Below, piece by piece: positions 8,394 to 18,187 of a DNA stretch of 64,000 nucleotides. Every line of letters begins with the position of its first letter. The stretch's first letter is position 1. Origin of the DNA: JAEUMD01 sp050250815. Lineage in GTDB: Bacteria > Pseudomonadota > Alphaproteobacteria > Rhizobiales > Hyphomicrobiaceae. The position numbers were made by a program, and so were the translations under genes. The DNA is taken from the NCBI GenBank assembly GCA_050250815.1, contig JBFWNY010000016.1:24209-88208 (forward strand), read 5' to 3'. The notes below the pieces were generated by a model, which worked only from the letters and a program-made list of their open reading frames with translations, was not told the origin of the DNA and did no database searches.

Positions 8394-8516
8394 ATGCACA
8401 CCGAGTACCTGGACGCCTTCAGCGAGCCCGAGCGCTACAATTGGATCTGGCGTGACGGCGAGATTTGGGTCGAGCCGGTGACGGCCGCCGTCCCCGCCGA
8501 CAGCCTGCGCCATTGA
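8394..8516 (+). CDS. 40-residue microprotein, paralogue of the 6220 gene
   Basis: This short frame encodes 40 residues beginning MHTEYLDAFSEPERYNWIWR and continuing DGEIWVEPVTAA. It aligns with the 6220-6462 product without gaps apart from a one-residue offset: Y-D-A-P-E-Y-W-R-D-G-E-I are all identical. It lacks the cysteine tail. An AAGGA-like site lies about 9 bases before the ATG. The alignment to a second locus is good evidence that the frame is translated. Function unknown. An intrinsic terminator follows 22 bases after the stop. Confidence 0.68.
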   Translation: MHTEYLDAFSEPERYNWIWRDGEIWVEPVTAAVPADSLRH

Positions 8517-8538
8517 TCCCGATCACGCCAAGACAGCA

Positions 8539-8577
8539 GCGCGCCGCTTGATGATCAGGCGGCGCGCTTCGCTTTTC
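8539..8577. terminator. Intrinsic terminator between microprotein gene and LysR gene
   Basis: Perfect 9-bp stem GCGCGCCGC / GCGGCGCGC, extended inward by a few further pairs, followed on the + strand by TTCGCTTTTC. It serves the + strand microprotein gene and partly overlaps the end of the convergent LysR gene. Confidence 0.75.
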
Positions 8578-9466
8578 ATATTTTCGCCTGGCGTGCCTTG
8601 GCGATCAGGAAGTCGCGCAGGACCTGGACCTTCTTCGAGGTCTTCAGCTCCTCGGGATAGACGAACAGAATCGGGAGCGTCGGCGGGTCGATCTCCGTCA
8701 GCACGGTGATGAGGTCCGATTCCGCCTCCACCATGTAGTCGGGGATCATGCCAATGCCGATGCCCGCCCGCACCGCATACTTGAGGGCTACGACCGAGTT
8801 GGCGCGCATGACAGGCACGCGCGGCGGCTGGCCTTCCCGGCCGGCCGTCTCCATCCACGTAATGGCGGCAAGATGCTGCGCGGGCACGCCCGAGTAGGAC
8901 ACGATGCGGTGGTCGTCGAGCGCCTTGAGGCTCGTTGGGGCGCCAAAGCGGCGGATATAGGGGGCCGAGGCATAGGCCCGCACTTTCATCGAGAACAGCG
9001 GCCGGCGTATCAGCTCCGCCTGGTCGGGCTCGCGCGTCCAGATGGCGACGTCGGCCGCGCGCATCGACAGGTCGACCTGCTCGTCCGTCAGGATGAGGTC
9101 GATGCGCACTTCCGGATAAAGCTCCATGAACTCGCGAAGCCGCTGCGTCAGCCACACCGTGCCAAGACCTATGGCGGCGGTGATGCGCAGTTCGCCCGAC
9201 GGCTTGGTGGTGGTATCGGACAGCAGCGTCTCGACCGTCTGCAGCTTGGTCATCACCTCCGCGACGGTGCGGTAGAGCATCTCGCCCTGCTCGGTCAGCA
9301 CAAGACCGCGCGCGTGGCGATGAAACAGGGCGATGCCCAGATCCTTCTCGAGCGCGGAGACCTGCCGGCTGACCGCGGACTGGCTCATGTGCAGCCCCTC
9401 GCCGGCGTGCGTGAAGCTGCCGGCCTCGGCGGAGGCGTGGAATATCCGAAGCTTGTCCCAGTCCAT
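8576..9466 (-). CDS. LysR-family transcriptional regulator
   Basis: A 296-residue regulator. The winged helix-turn-helix is at residues 1-60 (DKLRIFHASAEAGSFTHAGEGL...SQSAVSRQVSALEKDLG, quoted in pieces), followed by the linker helix and a LysR substrate-binding domain (about 90-290). I chose MDWDKLRIFH at 9466, because LysR proteins normally begin a few residues before the first helix. A start at 9535 would add 23 residues without domain content. The inducer and targets are unknown. Divergent LysR targets are usually adjacent, but the upstream neighbour trmD runs in the same direction, so it is probably not the target. Confidence 0.93.
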   Translation of the reverse strand: MDWDKLRIFHASAEAGSFTHAGEGLHMSQSAVSRQVSALEKDLGIALFHRHARGLVLTEQGEMLYRTVAEVMTKLQTVETLLSDTTTKPSGELRITAAIGLGTVWLTQRLREFMELYPEVRIDLILTDEQVDLSMRAADVAIWTREPDQAELIRRPLFSMKVRAYASAPYIRRFGAPTSLKALDDHRIVSYSGVPAQHLAAITWMETAGREGQPPRVPVMRANSVVALKYAVRAGIGIGMIPDYMVEAESDLITVLTEIDPPTLPILFVYPEELKTSKKVQVLRDFLIAKARQAKI

Positions 9467-9666
9467 GGATCGGCCCTTGGCGCCCGCTCCTGGTGGGCGC
9501 CCGTTCGGGTGTGTCGATGTCAACCGCTTGAGCATGTTGTACCGCCCCTGGTTGCCCAGTGCAGCACGGACCGTCCGGTGCGTGCGGGCGGTTATGCTGC
9601 ACTGCAGCGAAGCGGACTGTATATGGGCTATGCAGAAATTGCAAAGCTCATGTCGTAGCCCCCCGA

Positions 9667-10398
9667 TCACCTTTGCGTGCGGGGCCGGCGCAAGAGGTCG
9701 GGCCGGCGTTCGGCGGTGATGCGGCGGGCCTCGTCCGCCTGCCATTGCGCGATGCGCTTGTGATCTCCCGACAACAGAATGTCGGGGATGGGACGGCCCT
9801 CCCACTCCCGCGGGCGCGTATACAGCGGCTGCTCGAGCAGCCCCGTCTCGAAGCTCTCATGGGTCAGGCTTTCAGGTGCCCCGACCACGCCGGGCAGCAG
9901 ACGCACCGAGGCGTCGATCATCATCATGGCGGCCAGTTCGCCCCCGGAGAGGATGTAGTCCCCCACCGAGACCTCACGCATCTGACGCGCCTCTATCACG
10001 CGCTGATCGACGCCCTCGAAGCGACCGGCCAGCACCATCACGCCCGGCCCCTGAGCGAACTCGTGAGCAAGCTGCTGCGTGAAGGGCTCGCCGCGTGGAG
10101 AGGGATAAATAAGCGGCAGGTCGGGATCGGTGGCGCGCGCGTGATCGATGGCCGCGGCGACGACGTCGGCGCGCATCACCATCCCCGCGCCGCCGCCAGC
10201 GGGCGTGTCGTCGACCGCGCGGTGCCGGCCGATGCCGTGCTCGCGGATCTGGTGCGTGGTGAGTGACCACAGCCCGGCGTCCAGGGCCTGGCCGGCCAGC
10301 GACAGCCCAAGCGGCCCCGGAAACATCTCCGGGAACAGCGTCAAGATCACCGCGCGCCACGGTGGTCGAGCGGGGTCGGAAGCGGGGACATGGGGCAT
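9667..10398 (-). CDS. trmD: tRNA (guanine-N1)-methyltransferase
   Basis: TrmD methylates G37 of tRNAs at N1 using S-adenosylmethionine and prevents +1 frameshifting. The 243-residue product has the SPOUT-knot motifs: ILTLFPEMF at the N-terminus, the central LIYPSPRGEPFTQ segment and the C-terminal GDYILSGGELAAMMMID knot region, followed by the GLLEQPLYTRP and GDHKRIAQW segments of the tRNA-binding domain. In most alphaproteobacteria trmD sits with rpsP, rimM and rplS, but here none of them is adjacent, so the usual ribosomal-protein operon is split. Confidence 0.97.
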   Translation of the reverse strand: MPHVPASDPARPPWRAVILTLFPEMFPGPLGLSLAGQALDAGLWSLTTHQIREHGIGRHRAVDDTPAGGGAGMVMRADVVAAAIDHARATDPDLPLIYPSPRGEPFTQQLAHEFAQGPGVMVLAGRFEGVDQRVIEARQMREVSVGDYILSGGELAAMMMIDASVRLLPGVVGAPESLTHESFETGLLEQPLYTRPREWEGRPIPDILLSGDHKRIAQWQADEARRITAERRPDLLRRPRTQR

Positions 10399-10781
10399 TT
10401 CGGTATGGTACGTCTGGCTTGTCTCGATCGGCGACCGACCTTACGCAGCCGCGCCCCTAGGCGAAAGGGTTGCCAACGCGTGTGCGTACAACAGGCCAAC
10501 ATGGTTTCAGTGGCGAAGAAGAGTGCTCGATGACCGCAAAGCGGGCGGCACCTGACCAAAGGTGAGCCATTCCCTATCGTCGAGGCCGAGATCCCCCCTC
10601 TGGGGTCGATTCCGCCACTTTCGACGGTCTTAAACCCTGCGTCAAAGTGTACTAAGTAACCGGGCGACTTCACTTGCGAGGTGCCGGCGCGTCGCCGGGC
10701 CTTGGCAGCCTCGGCCAGCCCCGCCCAAGGGCGGCGCGGCGGCCATCTCGCCCATTCGAGCCACGATCAGGATATCGGAAC
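10399..10781. other. Divergent intergenic region trmD / sucA
   Basis: About 380 bases between two divergent genes, presumably holding both promoters. A possible sucA leader segment contains TTAAACCCTG...TACTAAGT near 10631-10655, but I see no convincing -35/-10 pair. An in-frame extension of sucA back to 10674 exists but lacks homology-like content. No RNA gene or repeat recognised. Confidence 0.5.
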
Positions 10782-13748
10782 ATGTCGCGACAGGCGCTCA
10801 ACGAGCAGTTCCTCCGCACGTCATTCCTCGACGGCACGAACGCCGCCTACATCGAGGAGCTTCAGGCCGAGTACGCCAAGAACCCCGGCGCCGTCTCCGA
10901 CGAATGGCGTCACTTCTTCGAGAGCTTGCGCGAGGGGCAAGGCGCGGCGGATGCCACCAACGGCGGGCCGTCGTGGGCGGTTCCGCTGGAGCGGCTGGGC
11001 AGCAGCGACGAACTGGTCGGGGCCCTGACCGGAGACTATGAGCAGGCCGAGCGCCACCTGCGCGACAAGATTACCTCACGGGCCCATTTCGCGGGCTTCG
11101 AGATGTCGCCGGTCGCGTCGCTGCGGGCCACACAGGATTCGATCCGCGCGCTGATGCTCATCCGCAGCTACCGCGTGATGGGCCACCTCGCTGCCGATCT
11201 CGATCCGCTCGGGCTTGCCGAGCGCAAGGTGCACCGGGAGCTGAAGCCGGAGACCTATGGTTTCACCGAGGCCGACTACGACCGGCCGATCTTCATCGAC
11301 AAGGTGCTGGGGCTGGAGACTGCCTCGATCCGCGAGATCCTGCAGATCCTGCGCCGCACCTACTGCCGGCACATCGGTGTGCAGTTCATGCACATCACGG
11401 CGCCGGCGCAGAAGTCTTGGATCCAGGAGCGGATCGAGGGCCCGGAGAAGGACATCCGCTTCACCGTCGAAGGCAAGAAGGCGATCCTGAACAAGCTCAT
11501 CGAGGCCGAAGCCTTCGAGAAGTTCTGCGACGTGAAGTACACGGGCACCAAGCGCTTCGGCCTCGACGGCGGTGAGGCGATGGTGCCGGCGCTCGAGCAG
11601 ATCATCAAGCGTGGCGGGCAGCTCGGCGTACGCGAGATCGTGCTGGGCATGGCACATCGCGGACGTCTCAACGTGCTCGCAAGCGTCATGGGCAAGCCGC
11701 ATCGCGCCATCTTCAACGAGTTCAAGGGCGGCTCGTTCAAGCCCGAGGAGGTCGAGGGCTCGGGCGACGTGAAATATCATCTTGGTGCCTCGTCAGACCG
11801 CACCTTCGACGGCAACAACGTGCATCTCTCACTGACCGCCAACCCCTCGCACCTGGAAATCGTCGATCCGGTGGTTCTGGGCAAGGTGCGCGCCAAGCAG
11901 GACCAGCATGGCTGCAAGGTCGGCGAGCGCACGCCCATCCTTCCTCTGCTGATCCACGGAGACGCGGCGTTCGCGGGCCAAGGCGTGGTGGCCGAGTGCC
12001 TGGGGTTGTCGGGCCTCAAGGGTCACCGCACCGGCGGCTCGATCCACTTCATCATCAACAATCAGATCGGCTTCACCACCAACCCGCGCCACTCGCGCTC
12101 CTCGCCCTACTGCTCGGACGTGGCGCGCGTGATCGAGGCGCCGATTTTCCACGTGAACGGCGACAACCCGGAAGCTGTGGTGCACGTCGCCAAGATCGCG
12201 ACCGAGTTCCGGCAGAAGTTCCAGAAGCCGGTCGTGATCGACATGTTCTGCTATCGCCGGTACGGCCACAACGAGTCGGACGAGCCGATGTTCACGCAGC
12301 CGCGCATGTACCGCGCCATCAAGAGCCACCCGAGCGTCGTCGAGATCTACAGCCAGCGCCTGGTTGATGAAGGCGTGATGACCGAAGCCGGCGTCGACGA
12401 GATGAAGGCTGCGTTCCGCGCGCATCTGGACGGCGAGTTCCAGACATCGGACGCCTATAAGCCCAACAAGGCGGACTGGCTCGACGGCCGCTGGTCCTCG
12501 ATCGGTTTCGCCGAGGACGAGGCGCGCCGCGGCAATACCGGCATTCCCGTCGACAAGCTGCGCGAGATCGGCCGGCGCATCACGACGATCCCGTCCGACT
12601 TCAACGCCCACAAGACGGTTGCGCGGCTGCTCGAACGGCGCCGTGAAATGGTCGAGACGGGCGAGGGCATCGACTGGGGCATGGCCGAGCATCTGGCGTT
12701 CGGCTCGCTGTGCCGCGAGGGCTTCCCCGTGCGCCTGTCGGGTCAGGACTGTGAGCGCGGCACATTCTCGCAGCGTCACGCCGTGCTGATCGACCAGGAG
12801 AGCGAGCGCCGCTTCACGCCGCTGCGGCACATGTCGCCGGATCAGGCGCGGTTCGAGGTCATCAACTCCATGCTGTCGGAAGAAGCCGTTCTGGGCTTCG
12901 AGTACGGCTACTCGCTGGCGGAGCCCAATGCGCTTACCCTGTGGGAGGCGCAATTCGGCGATTTCGCCAACGGCGCACAGGTGATCTTCGACCAGTTCCT
13001 GTCCTCGGGCGAGCGCAAGTGGCTGCGCATGTCAGGTCTGGTCTGCCTGCTGCCGCACGGCTACGAGGGGCAGGGTCCGGAGCACTCCTCCGCGCGCCTC
13101 GAGCGCTTCCTGCAGCTTTCGGCGGAAGACAACTGGCAGGTCGCCAACTGCACGACACCGGCCAACTACTTCCACATCCTGCGCCGGCAGCTGCACCGCA
13201 AGTTCCGCAAGCCGCTCATCCTGATGACGCCCAAGTCCCTGCTGCGGCACAAGCGCGTCATCTCGCGCATCGAGGACATGGCGGAGGGCACGTCATTCCA
13301 CCGCGTCCTGTGGGATCACGCGGACCGCACCATGCAGCCGAACTCGCAGGAGAAGATCGTCCTCAAGCCGGACAACGAGATCAAGCGTGTCGTGCTGAGC
13401 ACCGGCAAGGTCTATTACGACCTGCTCGACGGGCGCGAGGCATCCGGACAGACCGACGTCTACCTGCTGCGGGTCGAGCAGCTCTATCCCTTCCCCGCGC
13501 GCGGACTGATACAGGAGATGTCGCGGTTCCCCAACGTCACGGATGTGGTCTGGTGCCAGGAAGAACCCAAGAACATGGGCTCGTGGTCATTCGTCGAGCC
13601 AAACCTGGAATGGGTGCTCGATCACGTCGGCGGCAGCGTGAAGCGGCCGCGGTACGCTGGCCGGCCGGCATCGGCCTCCACGGCGACAGGCTTGGCAAAG
13701 AAGCATGCCGCCGAGCAGAAGACTCTGGTTGCTGAGGCGCTGGGCTGA
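10782..13748 (+). CDS. sucA: 2-oxoglutarate dehydrogenase E1 component
   Basis: SucA is the thiamine-diphosphate-dependent E1 subunit that decarboxylates 2-oxoglutarate and passes the succinyl group to SucB in the TCA cycle. The start at 10782 (MSRQALNEQFLRTSFLDG) gives 988 residues and includes the family-typical N-terminal E2-binding segment. Visible motifs are GMAHRGRLNVLA, the GDAAFAGQGVVAE thiamine-diphosphate site, NNQIGFTTNP, RRYGHNESDEP and the C-terminal transketolase part with HGYEGQGPEHSSARLERFLQ. It is the first gene of sucA-sucB-VOC-lpd. Confidence 0.98.
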   Translation: MSRQALNEQFLRTSFLDGTNAAYIEELQAEYAKNPGAVSDEWRHFFESLREGQGAADATNGGPSWAVPLERLGSSDELVGALTGDYEQAERHLRDKITSRAHFAGFEMSPVASLRATQDSIRALMLIRSYRVMGHLAADLDPLGLAERKVHRELKPETYGFTEADYDRPIFIDKVLGLETASIREILQILRRTYCRHIGVQFMHITAPAQKSWIQERIEGPEKDIRFTVEGKKAILNKLIEAEAFEKFCDVKYTGTKRFGLDGGEAMVPALEQIIKRGGQLGVREIVLGMAHRGRLNVLASVMGKPHRAIFNEFKGGSFKPEEVEGSGDVKYHLGASSDRTFDGNNVHLSLTANPSHLEIVDPVVLGKVRAKQDQHGCKVGERTPILPLLIHGDAAFAGQGVVAECLGLSGLKGHRTGGSIHFIINNQIGFTTNPRHSRSSPYCSDVARVIEAPIFHVNGDNPEAVVHVAKIATEFRQKFQKPVVIDMFCYRRYGHNESDEPMFTQPRMYRAIKSHPSVVEIYSQRLVDEGVMTEAGVDEMKAAFRAHLDGEFQTSDAYKPNKADWLDGRWSSIGFAEDEARRGNTGIPVDKLREIGRRITTIPSDFNAHKTVARLLERRREMVETGEGIDWGMAEHLAFGSLCREGFPVRLSGQDCERGTFSQRHAVLIDQESERRFTPLRHMSPDQARFEVINSMLSEEAVLGFEYGYSLAEPNALTLWEAQFGDFANGAQVIFDQFLSSGERKWLRMSGLVCLLPHGYEGQGPEHSSARLERFLQLSAEDNWQVANCTTPANYFHILRRQLHRKFRKPLILMTPKSLLRHKRVISRIEDMAEGTSFHRVLWDHADRTMQPNSQEKIVLKPDNEIKRVVLSTGKVYYDLLDGREASGQTDVYLLRVEQLYPFPARGLIQEMSRFPNVTDVVWCQEEPKNMGSWSFVEPNLEWVLDHVGGSVKRPRYAGRPASASTATGLAKKHAAEQKTLVAEALG

Positions 13749-13826
13749 GGCTCGCGCCTGTGTTTAGGGGCTGAGGCCCATCGTGTGTTGGCTTGAAGGA
13801 TCGAGCGAAGAAGGACTGTTGAGACT

Positions 13827-15134
<1,308 letters not shown>

Positions 15135-15145
15135 GCAAGGTATAG

Positions 15146-15580
15146 ATGGCATACGGTCCCAATCCGCCAGCGATACAGGCGCATCTATGCGTCAGCGACG
15201 GACTAGCTGCGATCAGGTTCTATGAAAGCGCATTTGGCGGTGTCTGCAGCTTCAAGCAGATGGCGCAAGACGGCCGGCGCGTGCTGCATGCCAACATCGA
15301 GCTGTTTGGTGGCGAGGTGATGCTGCACGACCAGTTCCCCGAGTGCGCGCCGGATGTGCTTTCTCCCGACGTCAGCGGCGCTGCGAGCATGGCCATCAAT
15401 GTGAATCTGAGGCGGCCAGACGACGTCGATGCGACGGTCGGACGGGCGGTCACCGCCGGTGCAAGTATCACCGCGCCGGTCGAGGATCAGTTCTGGGGGG
15501 CACGCTACGGTCGCATCCGCGATCCCTTCGGACACATCTGGGCGTTCAATGCACCACTGAACAGGGCAGAGGCGAAATGA
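15146..15580 (+). CDS. VOC-superfamily protein (PhnB/glyoxalase-like)
   Basis: A 144-residue vicinal-oxygen-chelate fold protein. The two beta-alpha-beta-beta-beta modules are visible: AIQAHLCVSDGLAAIRFYESAFGG at the N-terminus (in pieces) and ...FWGARYGRIRDPFGHIWAFN at the C-terminus. That pattern is usual in PhnB-like proteins of unknown substrate. It lies between sucB and lpd, 11 bases after the former, and overlaps the latter by ATGA. It is therefore co-translated with the dehydrogenase complex, although it is not a known subunit. Function unknown; a role in detoxifying or binding a keto compound is only a guess. Confidence 0.88.
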   Translation: MAYGPNPPAIQAHLCVSDGLAAIRFYESAFGGVCSFKQMAQDGRRVLHANIELFGGEVMLHDQFPECAPDVLSPDVSGAASMAINVNLRRPDDVDATVGRAVTAGASITAPVEDQFWGARYGRIRDPFGHIWAFNAPLNRAEAK

Positions 15581-16977
15581 GCCAATACGACCTTATCGTC
15601 ATCGGCACCGGCCCGGGCGGCTATGTCTGCGCGATCCGTGCCGCCCAGCTCGGACTCAAGGTCGCCGTCGTCGAGAAGCGCGCCACGCACGGCGGCACAT
15701 GCCTCAACGTCGGCTGCATTCCCTCGAAGGCGCTGCTGCATGCCTCCGAACTCTACGAGGAGGCCAAGCACGGCTTCGCCGGCATGGGTATCGAGGTATC
15801 GCCCAAGCTCGATCTCTCCAAGATGCAGGCCTTCAAGACCGAGGGCATCAAGGGCAACGTGGAGGGGGTCGCCTTTCTGCTCAAGAAGAACAAGATCGAC
15901 TCCCACCACGGCACCGGGCGCATCCTCGCCGCCGGCAAGGTCGAGGTGACGAAGGATGACGGCGGCAAGCAGACACTTGAGACCAAGAGCATCGTTATCG
16001 CTACCGGCTCGGATGTCGCCAGGCTGCCCGGCATCGAGATTGACGAGAAGCAGGTCGTGTCATCGACCGGCGCGCTCGACCTCAAGAAGGTGCCCGCAAC
16101 GATGTTGGTCGTTGGCGCGGGCGTGATCGGCCTGGAACTCGGCTCGGTTTGGAAGCGGCTCGGCGCAGACGTGACCGTGGTCGAGTATCTCGATCGCATC
16201 CTGCCGGGTACGGATCTGGAAACCGCCAAACAGTTTCAGAAGATTCTCGCCAAGCAGGGCTTCAAGTTCATGCTCGGCTCGAAGGTGACGGCGCTCGAAA
16301 AGAGCGACCACGGCTGCTCGGTTACGGTCGAACCGGCCGCGGGCGGCGAAGCGAAGAAGATCGCCGCCGACGTTGTTCTGGTTGCCATCGGCCGCGCGCC
16401 GTTCACCGAGGGCCTGGGTCTTTCGGAGGTGGGCGTACAACTCGACAACCGCAAGCGCATCGTCGTGGACAGTCACTTCCGGACCAACGTCGACGGCATC
16501 TACGCGATCGGTGACGTGATCGCCGGGCCGATGCTGGCGCACAAGGCCGAGGACGAGGGCATCGCGATCGCCGAGATTCTCGCAGGCCAGTCCGGTCATG
16601 TGAACTACGGCGTCATTCCGGGCGTCATCTATACGGCGCCCGAAGTAGCCACCGTCGGCAAGACCGAGGAGGAGCTGAAGGAGGCAGGCATCGCCTACTC
16701 GGTTGGCAAGTTCCCGTTCACCGCCAACGGCCGCGCCAAGGTCAACCGCACCACCGACGGGCTGGTGAAGATCATCGCGGACGCCAAGACCGACCGGATC
16801 CTGGGCGTGCACATGATCGGCCCCAACGTCGGCGAGCTGATCGCGGAAGCATGTGTCATCATGGAGTTCGGCGGTTCGGCCGAGGACCTGGCCCGCACCT
16901 GCCACGCGCACCCGACGCTGTCGGAGGCGGTCAAGGAAGCGGCTCTCGCCGTGGACAAGCGTCCAATCCACATGTGA
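15577..16977 (+). CDS. lpd: Dihydrolipoyl dehydrogenase (E3)
   Basis: An FAD-dependent disulfide oxidoreductase that reoxidises the lipoyl groups of SucB with NAD. The start at 15577 (MSQYDLIVIGTGPGGYVCAI) overlaps the VOC stop and gives 466 residues, the family norm. The FAD-binding GxGxxG and the redox pair C42/C47 (GGTCLNVGCIPSKALL) are visible. So are the NAD-binding GAGVIGLELGSVW segment, IYAIGDVIAGPMLAHKAEDEG (in pieces), and the C-terminal dimer-interface HAHPTLSEAVKEAAL carrying the catalytic His-Glu dyad. Last gene of the suc operon. Confidence 0.98.
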   Translation: MSQYDLIVIGTGPGGYVCAIRAAQLGLKVAVVEKRATHGGTCLNVGCIPSKALLHASELYEEAKHGFAGMGIEVSPKLDLSKMQAFKTEGIKGNVEGVAFLLKKNKIDSHHGTGRILAAGKVEVTKDDGGKQTLETKSIVIATGSDVARLPGIEIDEKQVVSSTGALDLKKVPATMLVVGAGVIGLELGSVWKRLGADVTVVEYLDRILPGTDLETAKQFQKILAKQGFKFMLGSKVTALEKSDHGCSVTVEPAAGGEAKKIAADVVLVAIGRAPFTEGLGLSEVGVQLDNRKRIVVDSHFRTNVDGIYAIGDVIAGPMLAHKAEDEGIAIAEILAGQSGHVNYGVIPGVIYTAPEVATVGKTEEELKEAGIAYSVGKFPFTANGRAKVNRTTDGLVKIIADAKTDRILGVHMIGPNVGELIAEACVIMEFGGSAEDLARTCHAHPTLSEAVKEAALAVDKRPIHM

Positions 16978-17026
16978 TGGCGGACACCCGGGTCGTTCGG
17001 GCGGGCCGCGGGCGCGCAAGGTCGCG

Positions 17027-18055
17027 CTACTCGATGGGTGTCAGCGCGTAGCCCGCGCGCGTCAGCAGAGTGACGAGCCCGTCGTCGCCGACCAGATGCA
17101 GAGCGCCGACCGCGACGAGCGCGTTCCCCTTGGCGAGCAAGGGGAGCGCTGCCTCGGCCATCCGCTTGTTGCGGTCGACCAGGATCCTCTGACGGAACGC
17201 CGTGAAGGCGGAGCGGTCGACACCCGCCTTCTCAGCGAGCGCGATCTGGAACGGCCAGGCTGCGCCCATCTCCCGGCGCAGATAAAGCTGCAGCAGCGTT
17301 TCCATGCTGTCGTCGGCCCGGTGCGCAAACTCCAGGCTCGCGCGCAGCATGCCGATCTGCTGGTCATCGGGGATGTCGGCCATCGCGCCGAGCTGCCCTT
17401 CGATCGTTTCCAGGCCCACGACACTCTTGCCGTGCCGGCGCGCGACCGCGGCAAGTTTCATATCGAGCACCGGCCGTCCCAATTTCACGTTGCGCCGCTC
17501 GCAGGCCGACACCGACAGGATCATGTTGACGACCCACGGCTTGAACATCGTGGCCATCTCGGAGGGCATGCCAGCGGCCGAGAGCGTTGTCTTGACCTTG
17601 CGAATCTCCTCGGGCGTCAGAACGCCATCGAGACGTCTACCGTCGGTGAACAGCACGAGGCGGGAGGCTTTGAGCAGTGCGGCGTTGGTTGCAGCCGGCG
17701 AAACGTCGGCGACTTCCAGCGCGAGCGTCTCCACCGACTTGAGCGCCGACTGGATACGCGGCGAGAGGGCGGTCACCCGCTCGTCGGTGACGTGGATGGT
17801 GCCCAAAAGATATGAGGCTGGCGTTCCGTCGCGCTCCACCCGCCACAGAACGGCGTCGGAATTCACCGTGCCGCGCGATACGTCCTGGATCGTGCGGTAG
17901 GCCTCGGGCGCGGTGAGGCTCAGTTCGTCGAGCATATTCGAGCCTTGGCAGCGATGAGCCAGGGCTGGGGAGAGCGAAACGGCGACCGACATCAGCGCCG
18001 CGACGGCCCGGAGGGCCAGTCTCGCCGACCTGATGCTGAGACGATTGAAGGGCAC
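17027..18055 (-). CDS. TraB/GumN family protein (periplasmic)
   Basis: A 342-residue protein with an N-terminal signal (residues about 8-34, ending SPALAH). The TraB/GumN domain follows, with the hallmark SYLLGTIHVTDERV near residue 83 and a second conserved part at the C-terminus (LLAKGNALVAVGALHLVGDDGLVTLLTRAGY, in pieces). TraB-like proteins share a fold with Tiki proteases and carry a GxxH motif as a possible metal site. Their substrates in bacteria are not established. Monocistronic and convergent with lpd. Confidence 0.9.
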   Translation of the reverse strand: MPFNRLSIRSARLALRAVAALMSVAVSLSPALAHRCQGSNMLDELSLTAPEAYRTIQDVSRGTVNSDAVLWRVERDGTPASYLLGTIHVTDERVTALSPRIQSALKSVETLALEVADVSPAATNAALLKASRLVLFTDGRRLDGVLTPEEIRKVKTTLSAAGMPSEMATMFKPWVVNMILSVSACERRNVKLGRPVLDMKLAAVARRHGKSVVGLETIEGQLGAMADIPDDQQIGMLRASLEFAHRADDSMETLLQLYLRREMGAAWPFQIALAEKAGVDRSAFTAFRQRILVDRNKRMAEAALPLLAKGNALVAVGALHLVGDDGLVTLLTRAGYALTPIE

Positions 18056-18187
18056 GTGTTGTTCCGTCGCAAAGCCGATGGATGGTGCGTGAGCACATGA
18101 AATCCGGCCACGTGCCCCGTGGGCGAGGGCAACGCTGGGGTGACGTTACGGTGCGATCGTTGCTGTGAGAAGGAATTTCTGGGGTTG

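Noticed and set aside
10674..10781. An N-terminal extension of sucA from 10674
   Set aside because: The 36 extra residues are Arg/Pro-rich with no resemblance to E1 proteins, whose normal start matches 10782.
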